Source: a bacterium (GTDB lineage Bacteria; Chloroflexota; Dormibacteria; UBA8260; Bog-877). From it: DNA of 10,761 bases. This document shows, piece by piece, positions 1 through 7,024 of this stretch. Each line of letters begins with the position of its first letter. Positions within the stretch are counted from its first letter, which is position 1. The DNA is taken from NCBI GenBank assembly GCA_021817025.1, contig JAKAWF010000100.1, forward strand, positions 1 to 10,761, in the 5' to 3' direction. The translations under genes and the position numbers were made by a program. The notes under the pieces are model-generated. The model ran no database searches, was not told where the DNA came from, and saw only the letters and a program-made list of their open reading frames with translations.

Positions 1-219
1 CTCATCCCGCAACACCGCTCCGGCCCGCCGGAAGCCCCACCGGGGCCGTTCCTTGGCAACCTGGCGCAACCGCTGCCGCAGCAGCGCCTCCGGGGCCGCC
101 ACCGGCCGCGGCGGCCGTCTCTGCGTCGTTCTGGGCTGACCCACAGCCCGGCACGCCTGCCGCTCGCTCACCTGGAACTTGCCCACCAGATGCAGCACCG
201 CGGCCCTGCGGCGAACCGG
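1..219 (-). pseudogene. IS3-family transposase OrfB, N-terminal fragment, runs off the left edge
   Basis: The minus-strand frame whose codons end at base 1 reads VRRRAAVLHLVGKFQ, VSERQACRAVGQPRTTQRR and, near the edge, RQVAKERPRWGFRRAGAVL. This is the start of IS3-group OrfB: the HTH_21-like segment (VSERxACRxxGQxRSTQR) followed by the PRWGxRRAxxLLRxE block that leads into the integrase catalytic core. That core, if present, lies left of the window. The frame is open up to about base 372, but similarity stops near base 220, where DNA matching an unrelated transposase begins on the other strand. No OrfA is found upstream, and no ATG or GTG stands where OrfB should start. It is therefore probably a truncated, dead copy; the family call is firm, the inactivity is inferred. 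Confidence 0.7.
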
Positions 220-224
220 GCGTG

Positions 225-407
225 GACATCGGCCTGCCCGAGCAACTGCCAGCCCGCACCACCACCGGCCGACTTCGCCTCTGCCTGTTCTCTGTTCCGG
301 GGCGGCGCACCCGCTCCGCTCGCCGAGAGACCCTGCATCTGCCCCAACGCTGGCCCTGGCAGCAGCTTTGTCTCAACGCCCCAGGACAGATCCGCGCCGC
401 CACCTGA
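225..407 (+). pseudogene. IS1380-type DDE transposase, C-terminal remnant (copy 1)
   Basis: Plus-strand translation ends LCLFSVPGRRTRSARRETL, then HLPQRWPWQQL, and reaches TGA at 405-407. The pattern R-hydrophobic-ARR-x-T-L-H-L-P-x-x-W-P-W is the familiar tail of IS1380/IS4-like transposases of high-GC bacteria. Only about 60 residues remain; a full enzyme has over 400. Nothing transposase-like precedes it in frame, because an IS3 OrfB fragment on the opposite strand begins at about 219. The same tail occurs again at 6431-6775 on the minus strand, and the two align residue by residue (ARTT, RLC, FSVP, ARxxTxH, RWP). That shared pattern picks this reading frame out from the longer overlapping frames here. 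Confidence 0.6.
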
Positions 408-741
408 GCGCCGGCTCCCGCCAACCCCGCGCGGACCTCCCACCGGCGTCAGCATGCCCGAAACCTTCATGCCATGCCCAGTTTCAGGCAGCTCTGGGCT
501 TTCGACCTCTTGCCCGACGCACTCATGGCCGCCCAGCGAGCGTCCGGCCAGCCATTCCTCAGCCTTCGACCGCTCACCGGCGCTCTTGCAGCCTGCCGCT
601 GCCCTTGGTCGGTGGATTGAGGCCAATTATCAGCAGCTACCGCATCTCGATGTCCAATGGTCCGCACCGGCCGTCTCGTGTCAGTCGCGATCACCTCGTG
701 ACCCAGCAGAAAACCGGCTTTGGTCGCCGTCCGGCCACCGC
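408..741. other. Gene-poor stretch between transposon debris and the phosphate operon
   Basis: All six frames were read. Several are open for over 70 codons, but their translations are compositionally biased (Arg/Pro/Ser/Gly-rich) and match no family I recognise. They have no convincing ribosome binding site and overlap one another. The stretch lies directly downstream of the DUF47 stop and next to transposon scraps, so it is probably decayed mobile-element or spacer DNA. No terminator hairpin with a U-tract was found after the DUF47 gene. Confidence 0.4.
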
Positions 742-1374
742 TCAGGCGCCGCGCAGGACGGCATACCAGAGACGGTCTGCAACCGCGACGATATGGTCGG
801 CGACCCGGAGATACCGGCGGTACAGATCCTGCGCGGCGATCACGGTCCTGAGGTCCTTGGCTTCTAGGAGTTCAGTCATCGCCTCGCGGTAGCGGTGCTC
901 CACGTGCCGGATGGCAGCGACCGCGGCATCCGCTTGGGCCCCGGCCCCTTCCATCTTATGAGGCAGCATCTGGAACCCGACCACCAGTGCCGCCGTGCCC
1001 TGGGCGAGATTGTGACCCATCGCGCGCAGATGCTGGTCGGGTTTCCAGTTCAGGACCTCGGCTTCCCTGACCGCATCCTTCGCCTCATTTAGAACCCGAT
1101 CCAACCGCTCAGAGAGGATGTAGATGTCCTCCTGATCAAGGGGGGTGGAGAGAGCGGTCTGCAGGGCGGCGAGCACGGCTCGACGGGAGGTGAATGCCTC
1201 CTCGTGGCAGCGGCGCAACTCCTGGGATGCCGCAGTCGAGCCCGAGTCAGACCAGTCGGCGAAGTGCTTCAGGCCAGAGGCGGTGACATCTGCTTGTGCC
1301 ACCAGCATCGCCAGGACGCTGGCCGACGAGCCGGGAAGCAAGAGGCGCCACCAGATGCGTTTGGGGGACGCCAT
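742..1374 (-). CDS. DUF47/PhoU-like phosphate transport accessory protein
   Basis: A 210-residue, mostly helical protein of the DUF47 family (PF01865, TIGR00153, PhoU-like). The diagnostic segment is at residues 77-101 (PLDQEDIYILSERLDRVL), the E/D-rich helix that in PhoU-like proteins contributes metal ligands. The C-terminal helix (LYRRYLRVADHIVAVADRL, about 184-202) is the usual ending of the family, and the length is typical. It has no signal peptide and should be cytosolic. The ATG lies 16 bases after the stop of the Pit permease gene on the same strand, so the two form an operon. DUF47 proteins are generally encoded beside Pit transporters and are thought to gate or regulate them; that role here rests on family and neighbourhood. 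The Shine-Dalgarno sequence is weak, consistent with translation coupled to the upstream gene. Confidence 0.88.
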   Translation of the reverse strand: MASPKRIWWRLLLPGSSASVLAMLVAQADVTASGLKHFADWSDSGSTAASQELRRCHEEAFTSRRAVLAALQTALSTPLDQEDIYILSERLDRVLNEAKDAVREAEVLNWKPDQHLRAMGHNLAQGTAALVVGFQMLPHKMEGAGAQADAAVAAIRHVEHRYREAMTELLEAKDLRTVIAAQDLYRRYLRVADHIVAVADRLWYAVLRGA

Positions 1375-1390
1375 CAGCCCGACTCGATAG

Positions 1391-2404
1391 TCAAAGCCTG
1401 ACCACCGCCCGTGCGGCCAACACCAGACCGGCCCCGATGACCGCGCAGGCGGGTACCGTCACGACCCAGGCACTGACCACCATGAACACTGTAGTCCAGC
1501 GCACGTGATGACGGCGGCGCGCGGCGCCGACTCCCACCATTCCGGAGGCGACCACGGTCGAGGTGCTGACCGGTGCTCCGACAGCGCTCGCCGCCAGGAT
1601 GGTGAGCGCCGAGGCCGCCTGAGCCGCCAGCCCGTCCAGCGGTCCACCCCGATAAAAGCGCGACGAGACGGTGCGGATGATCTGACGCCCGCCTACGGCG
1701 GTGCCAGCTGCCAATACCGCTGCGACCGTAGCCGTGACCCACAGCGGGACATTGAACGTGTGGATCTCCCCGCCTGCCACCAGCAGCCCGGTGGCCAGTC
1801 CCATCGCCTTCTGGCCGTCGTTGGACCCGTCAGCGATCGCCACCAGGCCGGCGGTGGCCCAGATCAGGCCGCGCATCGGGCGCAGGGATTCGCGGGTGGC
1901 TCGGTGGGCGATCGGCTGCAGCCCGCGGCGGGCCAGATCCGCCACCGCAGCTCCCAGGACCGGGGAGATGACCACCGCGGCGAGTGTGCCGATGACTCCG
2001 ACGGGATGCCACCCGCTGAGGCCTCCCCAGCCAACGGCGCCTGGTCCACCGGTCACGGCCGCCGCTCCCGCGAGGCCACCGACCAGGCCGATGCTGGCAC
2101 TCACCGGGATGCCCCGCCTGGTTGCGGCCAGCGTGAAAGCGATGGTGGCGGTCCCCCCCGCCAGGTATGTTCCCGCCACCTGGGATGGGGCCACATGCAC
2201 CAGGCTGATCATGGTCCGTGCCACGGCCTGACCAGCCACCAGTCCTCCGGCCACGTGTAGCACAAAGGCGAACGCGATGGCGCCTCGATATGAGGTCGCC
2301 CTGGCCGCGAGCAAGGCGGCGCTGGCATTGGGTGCGTCGGAGACTCCCAGCATGAAGGCGAAACCGATGACCGCGATGAGGGCGGTGATCGCCAGCACGC
2401 TCAT
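1391..2404 (-). CDS. pit: Pit-family low-affinity inorganic phosphate permease
   Basis: A 337-residue, strongly hydrophobic polytopic membrane protein of the PHO-4/Pit family (PF01384), which imports phosphate, usually as a metal-phosphate complex, driven by the proton gradient. The two inverted family signatures are both present: GVSDAPNA at residues 20-27, and DGSNDGQKAMG at 192-202. They are followed by the re-entrant-loop motifs GIPVSAS (98-104) and GAPVSTSTV (276-284). The ATG at 2404 is preferred because the first membrane helix starts at once. An in-frame GTG at 2473 would add 23 polar residues not expected in the family, but neither start has a good ribosome binding site, so the choice is tentative. 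It is the first gene of a two-gene operon with the DUF47 protein, 16 bases downstream. The common order in other genomes is DUF47 first. Confidence 0.92.
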   Translation of the reverse strand: MSVLAITALIAVIGFAFMLGVSDAPNASAALLAARATSYRGAIAFAFVLHVAGGLVAGQAVARTMISLVHVAPSQVAGTYLAGGTATIAFTLAATRRGIPVSASIGLVGGLAGAAAVTGGPGAVGWGGLSGWHPVGVIGTLAAVVISPVLGAAVADLARRGLQPIAHRATRESLRPMRGLIWATAGLVAIADGSNDGQKAMGLATGLLVAGGEIHTFNVPLWVTATVAAVLAAGTAVGGRQIIRTVSSRFYRGGPLDGLAAQAASALTILAASAVGAPVSTSTVVASGMVGVGAARRRHHVRWTTVFMVVSAWVVTVPACAVIGAGLVLAARAVVRL

Positions 2405-2638
2405 CCGAGCATGCCGGCAAACCGCAAGTCGGTCACCTTCGTAGACCTGGCGTGGGCAGGGATTCCTGGCCACGGTCGCCGCGGGGGGTCTGCCAGGAAC
2501 GGCCGAGGTGGGGTGGCGGGCAGTCGCCCGCTCGCGATGGCAGTCCTTGGTCCCCCTGGCCGGGCAAGGTTGGCGCCGCGTTCGCCGCTCGGGTGAGCTT
2601 CACTCAGGCGCTACTCCAGGGCAACTTTGGCTCGGTCT

Positions 2639-3513
2639 CTACAGGCGGACCCTGGGAATGGCTGATGCCCACGGCTCAATATCTCCCCGGGTCACATCTG
2701 GGTTTGAGCTGCGGCGTCTGGCCAGTTCCGCGACCAGACGTTGGAATGGGATGATCGTCACCAAGGGGCGGAGCAGGTAGTCGACCTTGGCGGACGGCAG
2801 GTCGGCCTCGTGAGTTCCGCAGGTGATGACCGCGAGCCCAAGCTCCGCCAGCAGGACCTGCAGTTGCCGATATCGACCGCCGTCATCCCGACCAGGTTGG
2901 ATCACCAGCGCTGCCATCCTCCGGGGTTCGAAGACGGCGGGAGTCCCGTGCAGGGCAAGTTCCTCCGACATACCGGCAGGGTGGCGGCGATCGACTGGGG
3001 GACCGCGCTGAGCGCATGGGCAAACTCGTCCGCCGCACTTCCCACAAGCCGGGCCACCAAACCGCCAAGTGCGGCCAGGGCGGCGAGGTAGGAGACGGTG
3101 TGAGTACTCGCCAGCTCGCCAGCGCAGGTGTGGACCGCGAAGTCGTCGGCGGGGTTGGCTGCCCCTTGGCCGGTGACCGTCACCGTGGTGGCTCCCGCGC
3201 CGCCCGCGCGGGCTAGGAGTTCGGTGGGGAAACGCTTGGTGCCCCGATGGGACACGACCACGAGCTGGTCCCTAGTCCGGAAGTTGCCGTGCAGGGCCAG
3301 CTCGTGGGCTTCCACAGCCGCCGGGCGAAATCGCCCCTGAGATAGCTCGGCCACCCAGTAGGCCGCAATGCGGCAGGCATGCAAGGAGGTCCCGATCCCT
3401 GCGAACAGGAGTGGGCGATTCGGATCCAGGGTCGGCACGTCCAGCGATTCCAGCACCGCCGCCACGACCTCGGCCTGGCTGGCAACCTGGTCGTCGTAGG
3501 GGAATCGCGGCAT
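2639..3513 (-). pseudogene. SIS-domain (GlmS-like sugar isomerase fold) protein, internally deleted and frameshifted
   Basis: The N-terminal part (3513 to about 2974, 180 residues) is a complete SIS domain: LLFAGIGTSLHACRIAAYWV carries the sugar-phosphate loop, followed by LVVVSHRGTKRFPTELL and ASTHTVSYLAALAALG. The C-terminal part is in another frame (from 2971: MSEELALHGTPAVFEPRRM) and ends with VTIIPFQRLVAELARRRSSN, the tail of a second SIS domain as in GlmS. The join is at 2974-2971. GlmS-type proteins have about 50 more residues here, the first strand and sugar-binding loop of SIS domain 2; they are missing and the frame moves by one base. One out-of-frame deletion explains both. The ATG at 3513 has a good ribosome binding site (AGGAG). 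The substrate is unknown. Without the second loop the isomerase is probably dead, though the first 203 residues could still be made. Confidence 0.75.
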
Positions 3514-3825
3514 GGGTTCTCCTCTGGCCGGCCGTCACCGCGGGCACACCGAGGTGGTCGGGCGGCGTCCGGCCCCTCAGGAACTGGCAGTGTATCCCCG
3601 CTCTGAACGCGGACCAGGTAGATTGTCGGGCAGCGCCCAAAGCTGGCGCTCACTGGGAGCCTGCGGGAGCGGTGGCCACGAGTGGGGTGCCAAGATGACA
3701 GTGGCGGGCCGGCGCTGGGGGCGTCGCTGGGGGCGGACCCTGCGACTCCGACCGCTTCGGGCGACTGGGTTCGGCAAGGCGGCCGTGGGCTGGCCAGCGC
3801 CTACAACCAGAGGAGGGCACTCGTG
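3514..3825. promoter_or_regulatory. Divergent intergenic region between the SIS gene and the URO-D-like gene
   Basis: These 312 bases must hold the promoters of both divergent genes. Visible structure: an inverted repeat AGCGCC-N7-GGCGCT at 3632-3650, a possible small operator, and a 12-bp tandem duplication (CGCTGGGGGCGT then CGCTGGGGGCGG, 3713-3736). No convincing -35/-10 pair was found on either strand. The open frame that runs into the URO-D gene from 3682 has no conserved content. Confidence 0.35.
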
Positions 3826-4743
3826 ATGGCGGACCGGTCTGCGGCCCGGTCGGCGTCGCTGCTGCGGTCCGGCGATGGCGACCTCGCTCCCATTCTCTTC
3901 TGGAAGCACTTTCGCACCGATGACCCCCGTGAACTCGCTTGGCGCACGGTGGAGTTCTATCGCGACCACCGCCTGGCGGCGGCCAAGATAATGCCGGACA
4001 TCCCCATCCTCTTCGAGGACTTTTCGCTCTCTTCGTTCGTTCAAGTGGCTCATCTGCGCCACTTCGGGTCGATCCATCAGGTGGGGCGGGCGGCGGAATA
4101 CATCCGGACTGTCGAGCTGACCAGAGGGCAACTCCTGGAGGGCGACTTGGTCTTGGTCACCGTGTTTTCGCCGCTGGCAATGATCGGCCTGTGGTGCGGC
4201 GCGGACGGGCTCCGCGAGCTTGTCGCCGCTGAACGGGCGGTCGCTCACGAGGTGCTCTGGGCGTTGGCGGGAGTCGCCAGTGAGCTCTCCTCCGCCTGCA
4301 TCCGCGCCGGGGCCGACGGCGTCTACTACTCCTGCTGGGGCCAGGACGTGCTCAGCCCGGACGACTACCGCGAGCTGGGGGTGCCGTACGACCTGGCCGG
4401 GCTCCGGGGAGCGGCGGCGGCTGCGCTGCGGGTGCTGCATGTCCACGGGGGCCTCAACGAGTCAGCTGGGAGGTACGCGGGCTACCCCGTCCAAGTGGTG
4501 GGGTGGAGCGAACAGGAGAGCGAAGTGGGCCTGGTCGAAGGTGCGGCTGCCCTTCCCGGCAAGCTGATCTTGGGCGGAATCTCGGAACTCCAGCGGTCGC
4601 CGGCGGGGGCCGCTGAGGCACGGCATGTGGCCCAGCTTGGCAAGGAGCTGGGATCACGCCTGGTGGTGGGTCCCGGCTGTTCTCTGCCAGACGACGTCAG
4701 CACGAGCACCCTGGCCAGTCTGCGGACCCTGGTCGAGCGGTGA
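3826..4743 (+). CDS. Uroporphyrinogen decarboxylase (URO-D) superfamily protein, not HemE
   Basis: A 305-residue protein of the URO-D superfamily, a TIM barrel. Evidence: the barrel strand AGADGVYYSCWGQDVLSP (171-188), then LHVHGG around residue 207, the PVQVVGWSEQ strand (231-240), and the C-terminal VVGPGCSLPDDVSTSTL (280-296), a variant of GPGCxLPxxTPxEN. HemE needs arginines in its N-terminal GRYxPEYR segment; here the equivalent region (DLAPILFWKHFRTDD) lacks them, so this is not the haem enzyme. H205, H207 and C285 could form a metal site like the H-x-C...C site of corrinoid methyltransferases (MtbA/MtaA group). A methyl-transfer or unknown small-molecule role is therefore inferred, not shown. 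The start is the ATG at 3826, 8 bases after AGGAGGG (3811-3817). The aldo/keto reductase follows 100 bases downstream on the same strand. Confidence 0.8.
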   Translation: MADRSAARSASLLRSGDGDLAPILFWKHFRTDDPRELAWRTVEFYRDHRLAAAKIMPDIPILFEDFSLSSFVQVAHLRHFGSIHQVGRAAEYIRTVELTRGQLLEGDLVLVTVFSPLAMIGLWCGADGLRELVAAERAVAHEVLWALAGVASELSSACIRAGADGVYYSCWGQDVLSPDDYRELGVPYDLAGLRGAAAAALRVLHVHGGLNESAGRYAGYPVQVVGWSEQESEVGLVEGAAALPGKLILGGISELQRSPAGAAEARHVAQLGKELGSRLVVGPGCSLPDDVSTSTLASLRTLVER

Positions 4744-4772
4744 TCGGAAGCATGCGCGCCACGTCTTTGGGG

Positions 4773-4788
4773 GCACCGCCACCGGTGC
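4773..4788 (+). terminator. Weak hairpin after the URO-D-like gene
   Basis: GCACCG-CCAC-CGGTGC forms a 6-bp stem with a 4-base loop 30 bases after the stop of the URO-D-like gene. No U-tract follows, so intrinsic termination would be weak at best. Confidence 0.2.
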
Positions 4789-4806
4789 GGGGCGACCAAG
4801 ATCTGC

Positions 4807-4837
4807 TTGGACGGGGCCGAAGGCCCGTGGGTAGAGT
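4807..4837 (+). promoter_or_regulatory. Candidate promoter of the aldo/keto reductase, possibly leaderless
   Basis: TTGGAC (4807-4812) and TAGAGT (4832-4837) are separated by 19 bases, longer than ideal. The TANNNT-type -10 ends 6 bases before the GTG start, so transcription would begin at or near the start codon. No good Shine-Dalgarno sequence precedes that GTG, as expected for a leaderless message. Confidence 0.3.
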
Positions 4838-4843
4838 GACCGG

Positions 4844-5866
4844 GTGACTGGGCGGGAGTTCCCGATCCGGCGGCTCGGGAGTCAAGGTCTTTTGGTGTCC
4901 GCTCTTGGCCTCGGCTGCATGAGCATGTCTCAGGCCTATGGGCCAGCCGACGAGGCGGAGTCGCTGGCCACCATCGAGCGTGCCTTGGAGCTTGGGATCT
5001 TCTTCCTGGACACGGCCAATGCCTACGGGGACGGCCATAACGAGCGGCTCATCGGTCGTGCGATCGCGGGCCATCGGGACCGGTTCGTGCTGGCGACCAA
5101 GTTCGGGATCGTGCGCGATGGCGCCATGGCCAACTCGATCAGCGGTCGGCCCGAGTACGTCCACCAGTGCTGCGATGAGTCTCTGCAGCGGTTGGGCGTG
5201 GATCAGATCGACCTCTACTACCAGCATCGGGTAGATCCGCTGGTCCCCATCGAGGAGACGGTGGGTGCGATGGCGGAGCTGGTACAGGCCGGAAAGGTGC
5301 GCTTCCTGGGACTATCCGAGGCGAGTCGGGACTCGCTGGAGCGGGCCTCCGCGACCCACCCGATCAGTGCTCTGCAGAGCGAGTGGTCGCTGTGGACGCG
5401 GGACATTGAGAACGAGGTGTTGGCCGCCGCGCGTCGCCTTGGAATTGGATTGGTGCCATACAGCCCCCTGGGAAGGGGCTTTCTCACCGGCCGGATAACC
5501 ACGACTGAGGACTTCGCCAGTGACGACTTTCGCCGGCACAATCCTCGCTTCGAGGGGGAGAACTTTCAGCGCAATCTGGAGCTGGTGCAGCTGGTTCGAC
5601 GTTTGGCCGCTGAGAAGGGAGCAAGCCCAGCGCAGCTGGCGCTGGCGTGGCTGCTCGCCCAGGGGGAGGATGTGGTGCCCATCCCCGGCACCAAGCATCG
5701 GAGCAACCTGGCAGAGAACGCGGAAGCCGCCCGGATTGTCTTGGAGCCAGAGGAACGGGACCAGTTGGCGGGGCTACTGCCTCCCGGGACGTTCGCCGGG
5801 AGTCGGTACGCGGATGCCGACTACGCCTACGGGTCCAGTCCTCGCGAAATGCGGGACCCTGCTTGA
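4844..5866 (+). CDS. Aldo/keto reductase (NADPH-dependent oxidoreductase)
   Basis: A 340-residue cytosolic (beta/alpha)8 barrel of the aldo/keto reductase family (PF00248), which reduces aldehydes or ketones to alcohols with NADPH. The catalytic tetrad is intact: D56 in [22 protein letters not shown]61, K86 in LATKFG, and H128 in LYYQHRVDP. The cofactor side shows [14 protein letters not shown] (213-226) and the C-terminal phosphate-binding segment [19 protein letters not shown] (277-295). This is the general stress/YghZ-like group (AKR11/12/13 type); the natural substrate cannot be read from sequence. The start is the GTG at 4844, since the upstream GTG at 4835 meets a stop after two codons. 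The N-terminus [19 protein letters not shown] is the family's usual opening. Overall length is normal and no damage is visible. Confidence 0.93.
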   Translation: MTGREFPIRRLGSQGLLVSALGLGCMSMSQAYGPADEAESLATIERALELGIFFLDTANAYGDGHNERLIGRAIAGHRDRFVLATKFGIVRDGAMANSISGRPEYVHQCCDESLQRLGVDQIDLYYQHRVDPLVPIEETVGAMAELVQAGKVRFLGLSEASRDSLERASATHPISALQSEWSLWTRDIENEVLAAARRLGIGLVPYSPLGRGFLTGRITTTEDFASDDFRRHNPRFEGENFQRNLELVQLVRRLAAEKGASPAQLALAWLLAQGEDVVPIPGTKHRSNLAENAEAARIVLEPEERDQLAGLLPPGTFAGSRYADADYAYGSSPREMRDPA

Positions 5867-6031
5867 GTTTCCAGTCAACCCGAAGCCGGTGCCTTCCAGG
5901 GGCGTCTTCCGTGTGCGAGGTCACGGGGCGCCCTGAGTCGCGGGGATGCGCAGCTCCTCGGTCCTGCGGGGGTCCGATGGCGGAAGAGAGTGTTGCGAAC
6001 AGCTGCCCGTACGCTGGGCTAGTGAGCGGAG

Positions 6032-6300
6032 ATGAACTTGAAGGAGTGTGGGTGAGGCTACAGGGCGTTCACCCAGTGACAGCATATTGATGGTTCCGGG
6101 ATGGGAAGCTGCCGGTGTCGGCGCGCCCTGCCACAGAGCCGGGCAGCCCGCTCGTCGCCATCAGCACACCGGCCGGAAGTGTACCGGGTGGATCGGTGAC
6201 CACCAGGCAGAGGATCCTCTCATCGTCAATTCACCGGCCAGAGGTCGAGCAGAGGCACGGAAGCGCGTTGATCTCCGCAGGAAGGGAGGTGCCTGCGGAG
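6032..6300 (+). pseudogene. IS607-type serine recombinase (TnpA) N-terminal fossil
   Basis: ATG at 6032 reads MNLKE. After a shift of two bases the frame from 6052 reads VRLQGVHPVTAY, then TGA at 6088-6090, then WFRDGKLPVSARPA. Pieced together this is the MerR-like DNA-binding domain of IS607-family TnpA (typically MNLKEW..xxGVHPxTAYRWFRxGxLPVPAR). TGA stands exactly where Arg is expected, one C-to-T change from CGA, and GAGTGTGGGTG carries two extra bases compared with GAGTGGGTG. Downstream, RILSSSIHRPEVEQR (about 6211-6255) loosely resembles the serine catalytic segment RVSSxDQRxDLDRQ, but is degraded. No TnpB follows. The right boundary is approximate. This is a dead insertion-sequence relic; the family assignment rests mainly on the first 35 residues, which are clear. 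Confidence 0.6.
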
Positions 6301-6430
6301 TGGCGGCTGTGGGATCGTGACCTGGGGCAGGGGGGCGCACTGTCCCCAGAGCTGAACCGAGCCCGGCGGCGTCTTGGGCGTGCTGATGGTGGGTTGTGGG
6401 TCCGTGCCGGGCGTGCGGGGGCGGCGCGGT

Positions 6431-6775
6431 GAGGCAGTGGCGCGGATCCGGCTGGGGCGGTCAGGAACAGCCGTCGTGTTGTTGGCCAGCGCAGGTGCGG
6501 ATGCACAGTGTCAAGGCGAGCTGGGCGGTGGGCCAGTCTGGGCACGGAGAACCGGCAGAGGCGCCGTCGCCTGATGGTGGTGCGGGCCGACGGTCCGCCC
6601 CAGCAGCCCGATGCCAACCATCCGGACATCTCGCGGGCCAGGTTGTGGGCAGGCGGTGAGACACCCAGCCCGGCAGCTCTGGCGGCGGACCGCCCGGAAG
6701 GCGGAGGGCCCGCCCCTCCCGCAGATCGGGCGGGACCTGCCGGGAGCCATCCATCACGCAGGTCCCGATCGCCGT
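6431..6775 (-). pseudogene. IS1380-type DDE transposase, C-terminal remnant (copy 2)
   Basis: The minus-strand frame reads GDRDLRDG, then PPPSGRSAARAAGLGVSPPA, HNLARE, and further on ARTTIRRRRLCRFSVPRLAH, ARLDTVHPHLRWP. Intact transposases of this type read LKDGxLAHLPSGRFAANAAWL..AHNLARW..TLRRRFFxLPGRLTRHARRLTLHLPxxWPW, so the order and spacing of landmarks match although many residues have drifted. The frame has no clear terminal stop near the expected end (about 6434), and everything before the LRDG motif is missing. The break coincides with a 19-bp inverted repeat (6786-6844). It is the inverted counterpart of the fragment at 225-407. Not expected to be active. Confidence 0.55.
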
Positions 6776-6785
6776 CGGACTGCCC

Positions 6786-6844
6786 TTGCCGAGAGCACCA
6801 GGGCATCGCTGTCGACCGGGACCGGGCCCTGGTGCTCTCGGCAA
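6786..6844. repeat. Perfect 19-bp inverted repeat with a 21-base loop
   Basis: The left arm TTGCCGAGAGCACCAGGGC (6786-6804) is the exact reverse complement of 6826-6844; pairing fails on the next base at both ends. It lies in the convergent region between the aldo/keto reductase (plus) and the membrane sensor gene (minus), just beside the truncated end of the IS1380-type remnant. It could be a pair of IS ends, a fold-back duplication scar or a bidirectional terminator; there is no U-tract on either side. Confidence 0.85.
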
Positions 6845-7024
6845 TGACCTCATGGTTCCTACGCACGCCGCTCTGCCCCAGCGTGTCCTGGTCAGCGTTC
6901 CGAGGATTCCCTCCCGGACCAGGGTGAGCAGCCACCTTGACGCCGTCGTCCATCCACACTGCCGTCGCCATCGAACGGGGCCAAACCCTCACGAAGGTGG
7001 ATCCGAGCCGTCCTGGAGGGGACC

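Larger units (their letters stand above)
5867..7024. other. Convergent non-coding region rich in dead mobile elements
   Basis: About 1.16 kb without an intact gene. It contains the IS607-type TnpA fossil, the second IS1380-type remnant and the 19-bp inverted repeat, listed separately. The parts at 5867-6031, 6301-6430 and 6845-7024 show no recognisable coding content on either strand. Long open frames here, including a 253-codon one on the minus strand, are effects of the high GC content except where they overlap the remnants. Confidence 0.5.

Noticed and set aside
179..892. Two long plus-strand open frames (over 220 codons) across 179-892
   Set aside because: They overlap the DUF47 gene, each other and the transposon fragments. 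Their translations are Pro/Arg/Ser-rich with no family pattern; they are open only because of high GC.
1505..2260. A 251-codon plus-strand frame opposite the Pit gene
   Set aside because: It is antisense to a clearly conserved permease, and its composition (Arg/Gly/Asp/His) is that of a reverse-complement shadow.
2941..3310. Repeated CCGTGCAGGG encoding ELALHG twice in the SIS gene, as a cause of the deletion
   Set aside because: The deletion junction (2974/2971) does not fall at these repeats. In SIS domain 2 the motif is the normal family ELxHG segment, so the likeness is probably chance.
3682..3825. A longer N-terminus for the URO-D-like protein starting at 3682
   Set aside because: The extra 48 residues are not family-like, whereas AGGAGGG at 3811-3817 is correctly placed for the ATG at 3826.
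6231..6992. A 253-codon minus-strand frame as an intact gene
   Set aside because: Only its middle part (6431-6775) resembles a transposase tail. The flanks are featureless and the start has no ribosome binding site, so it is a remnant inside a chance-open frame.
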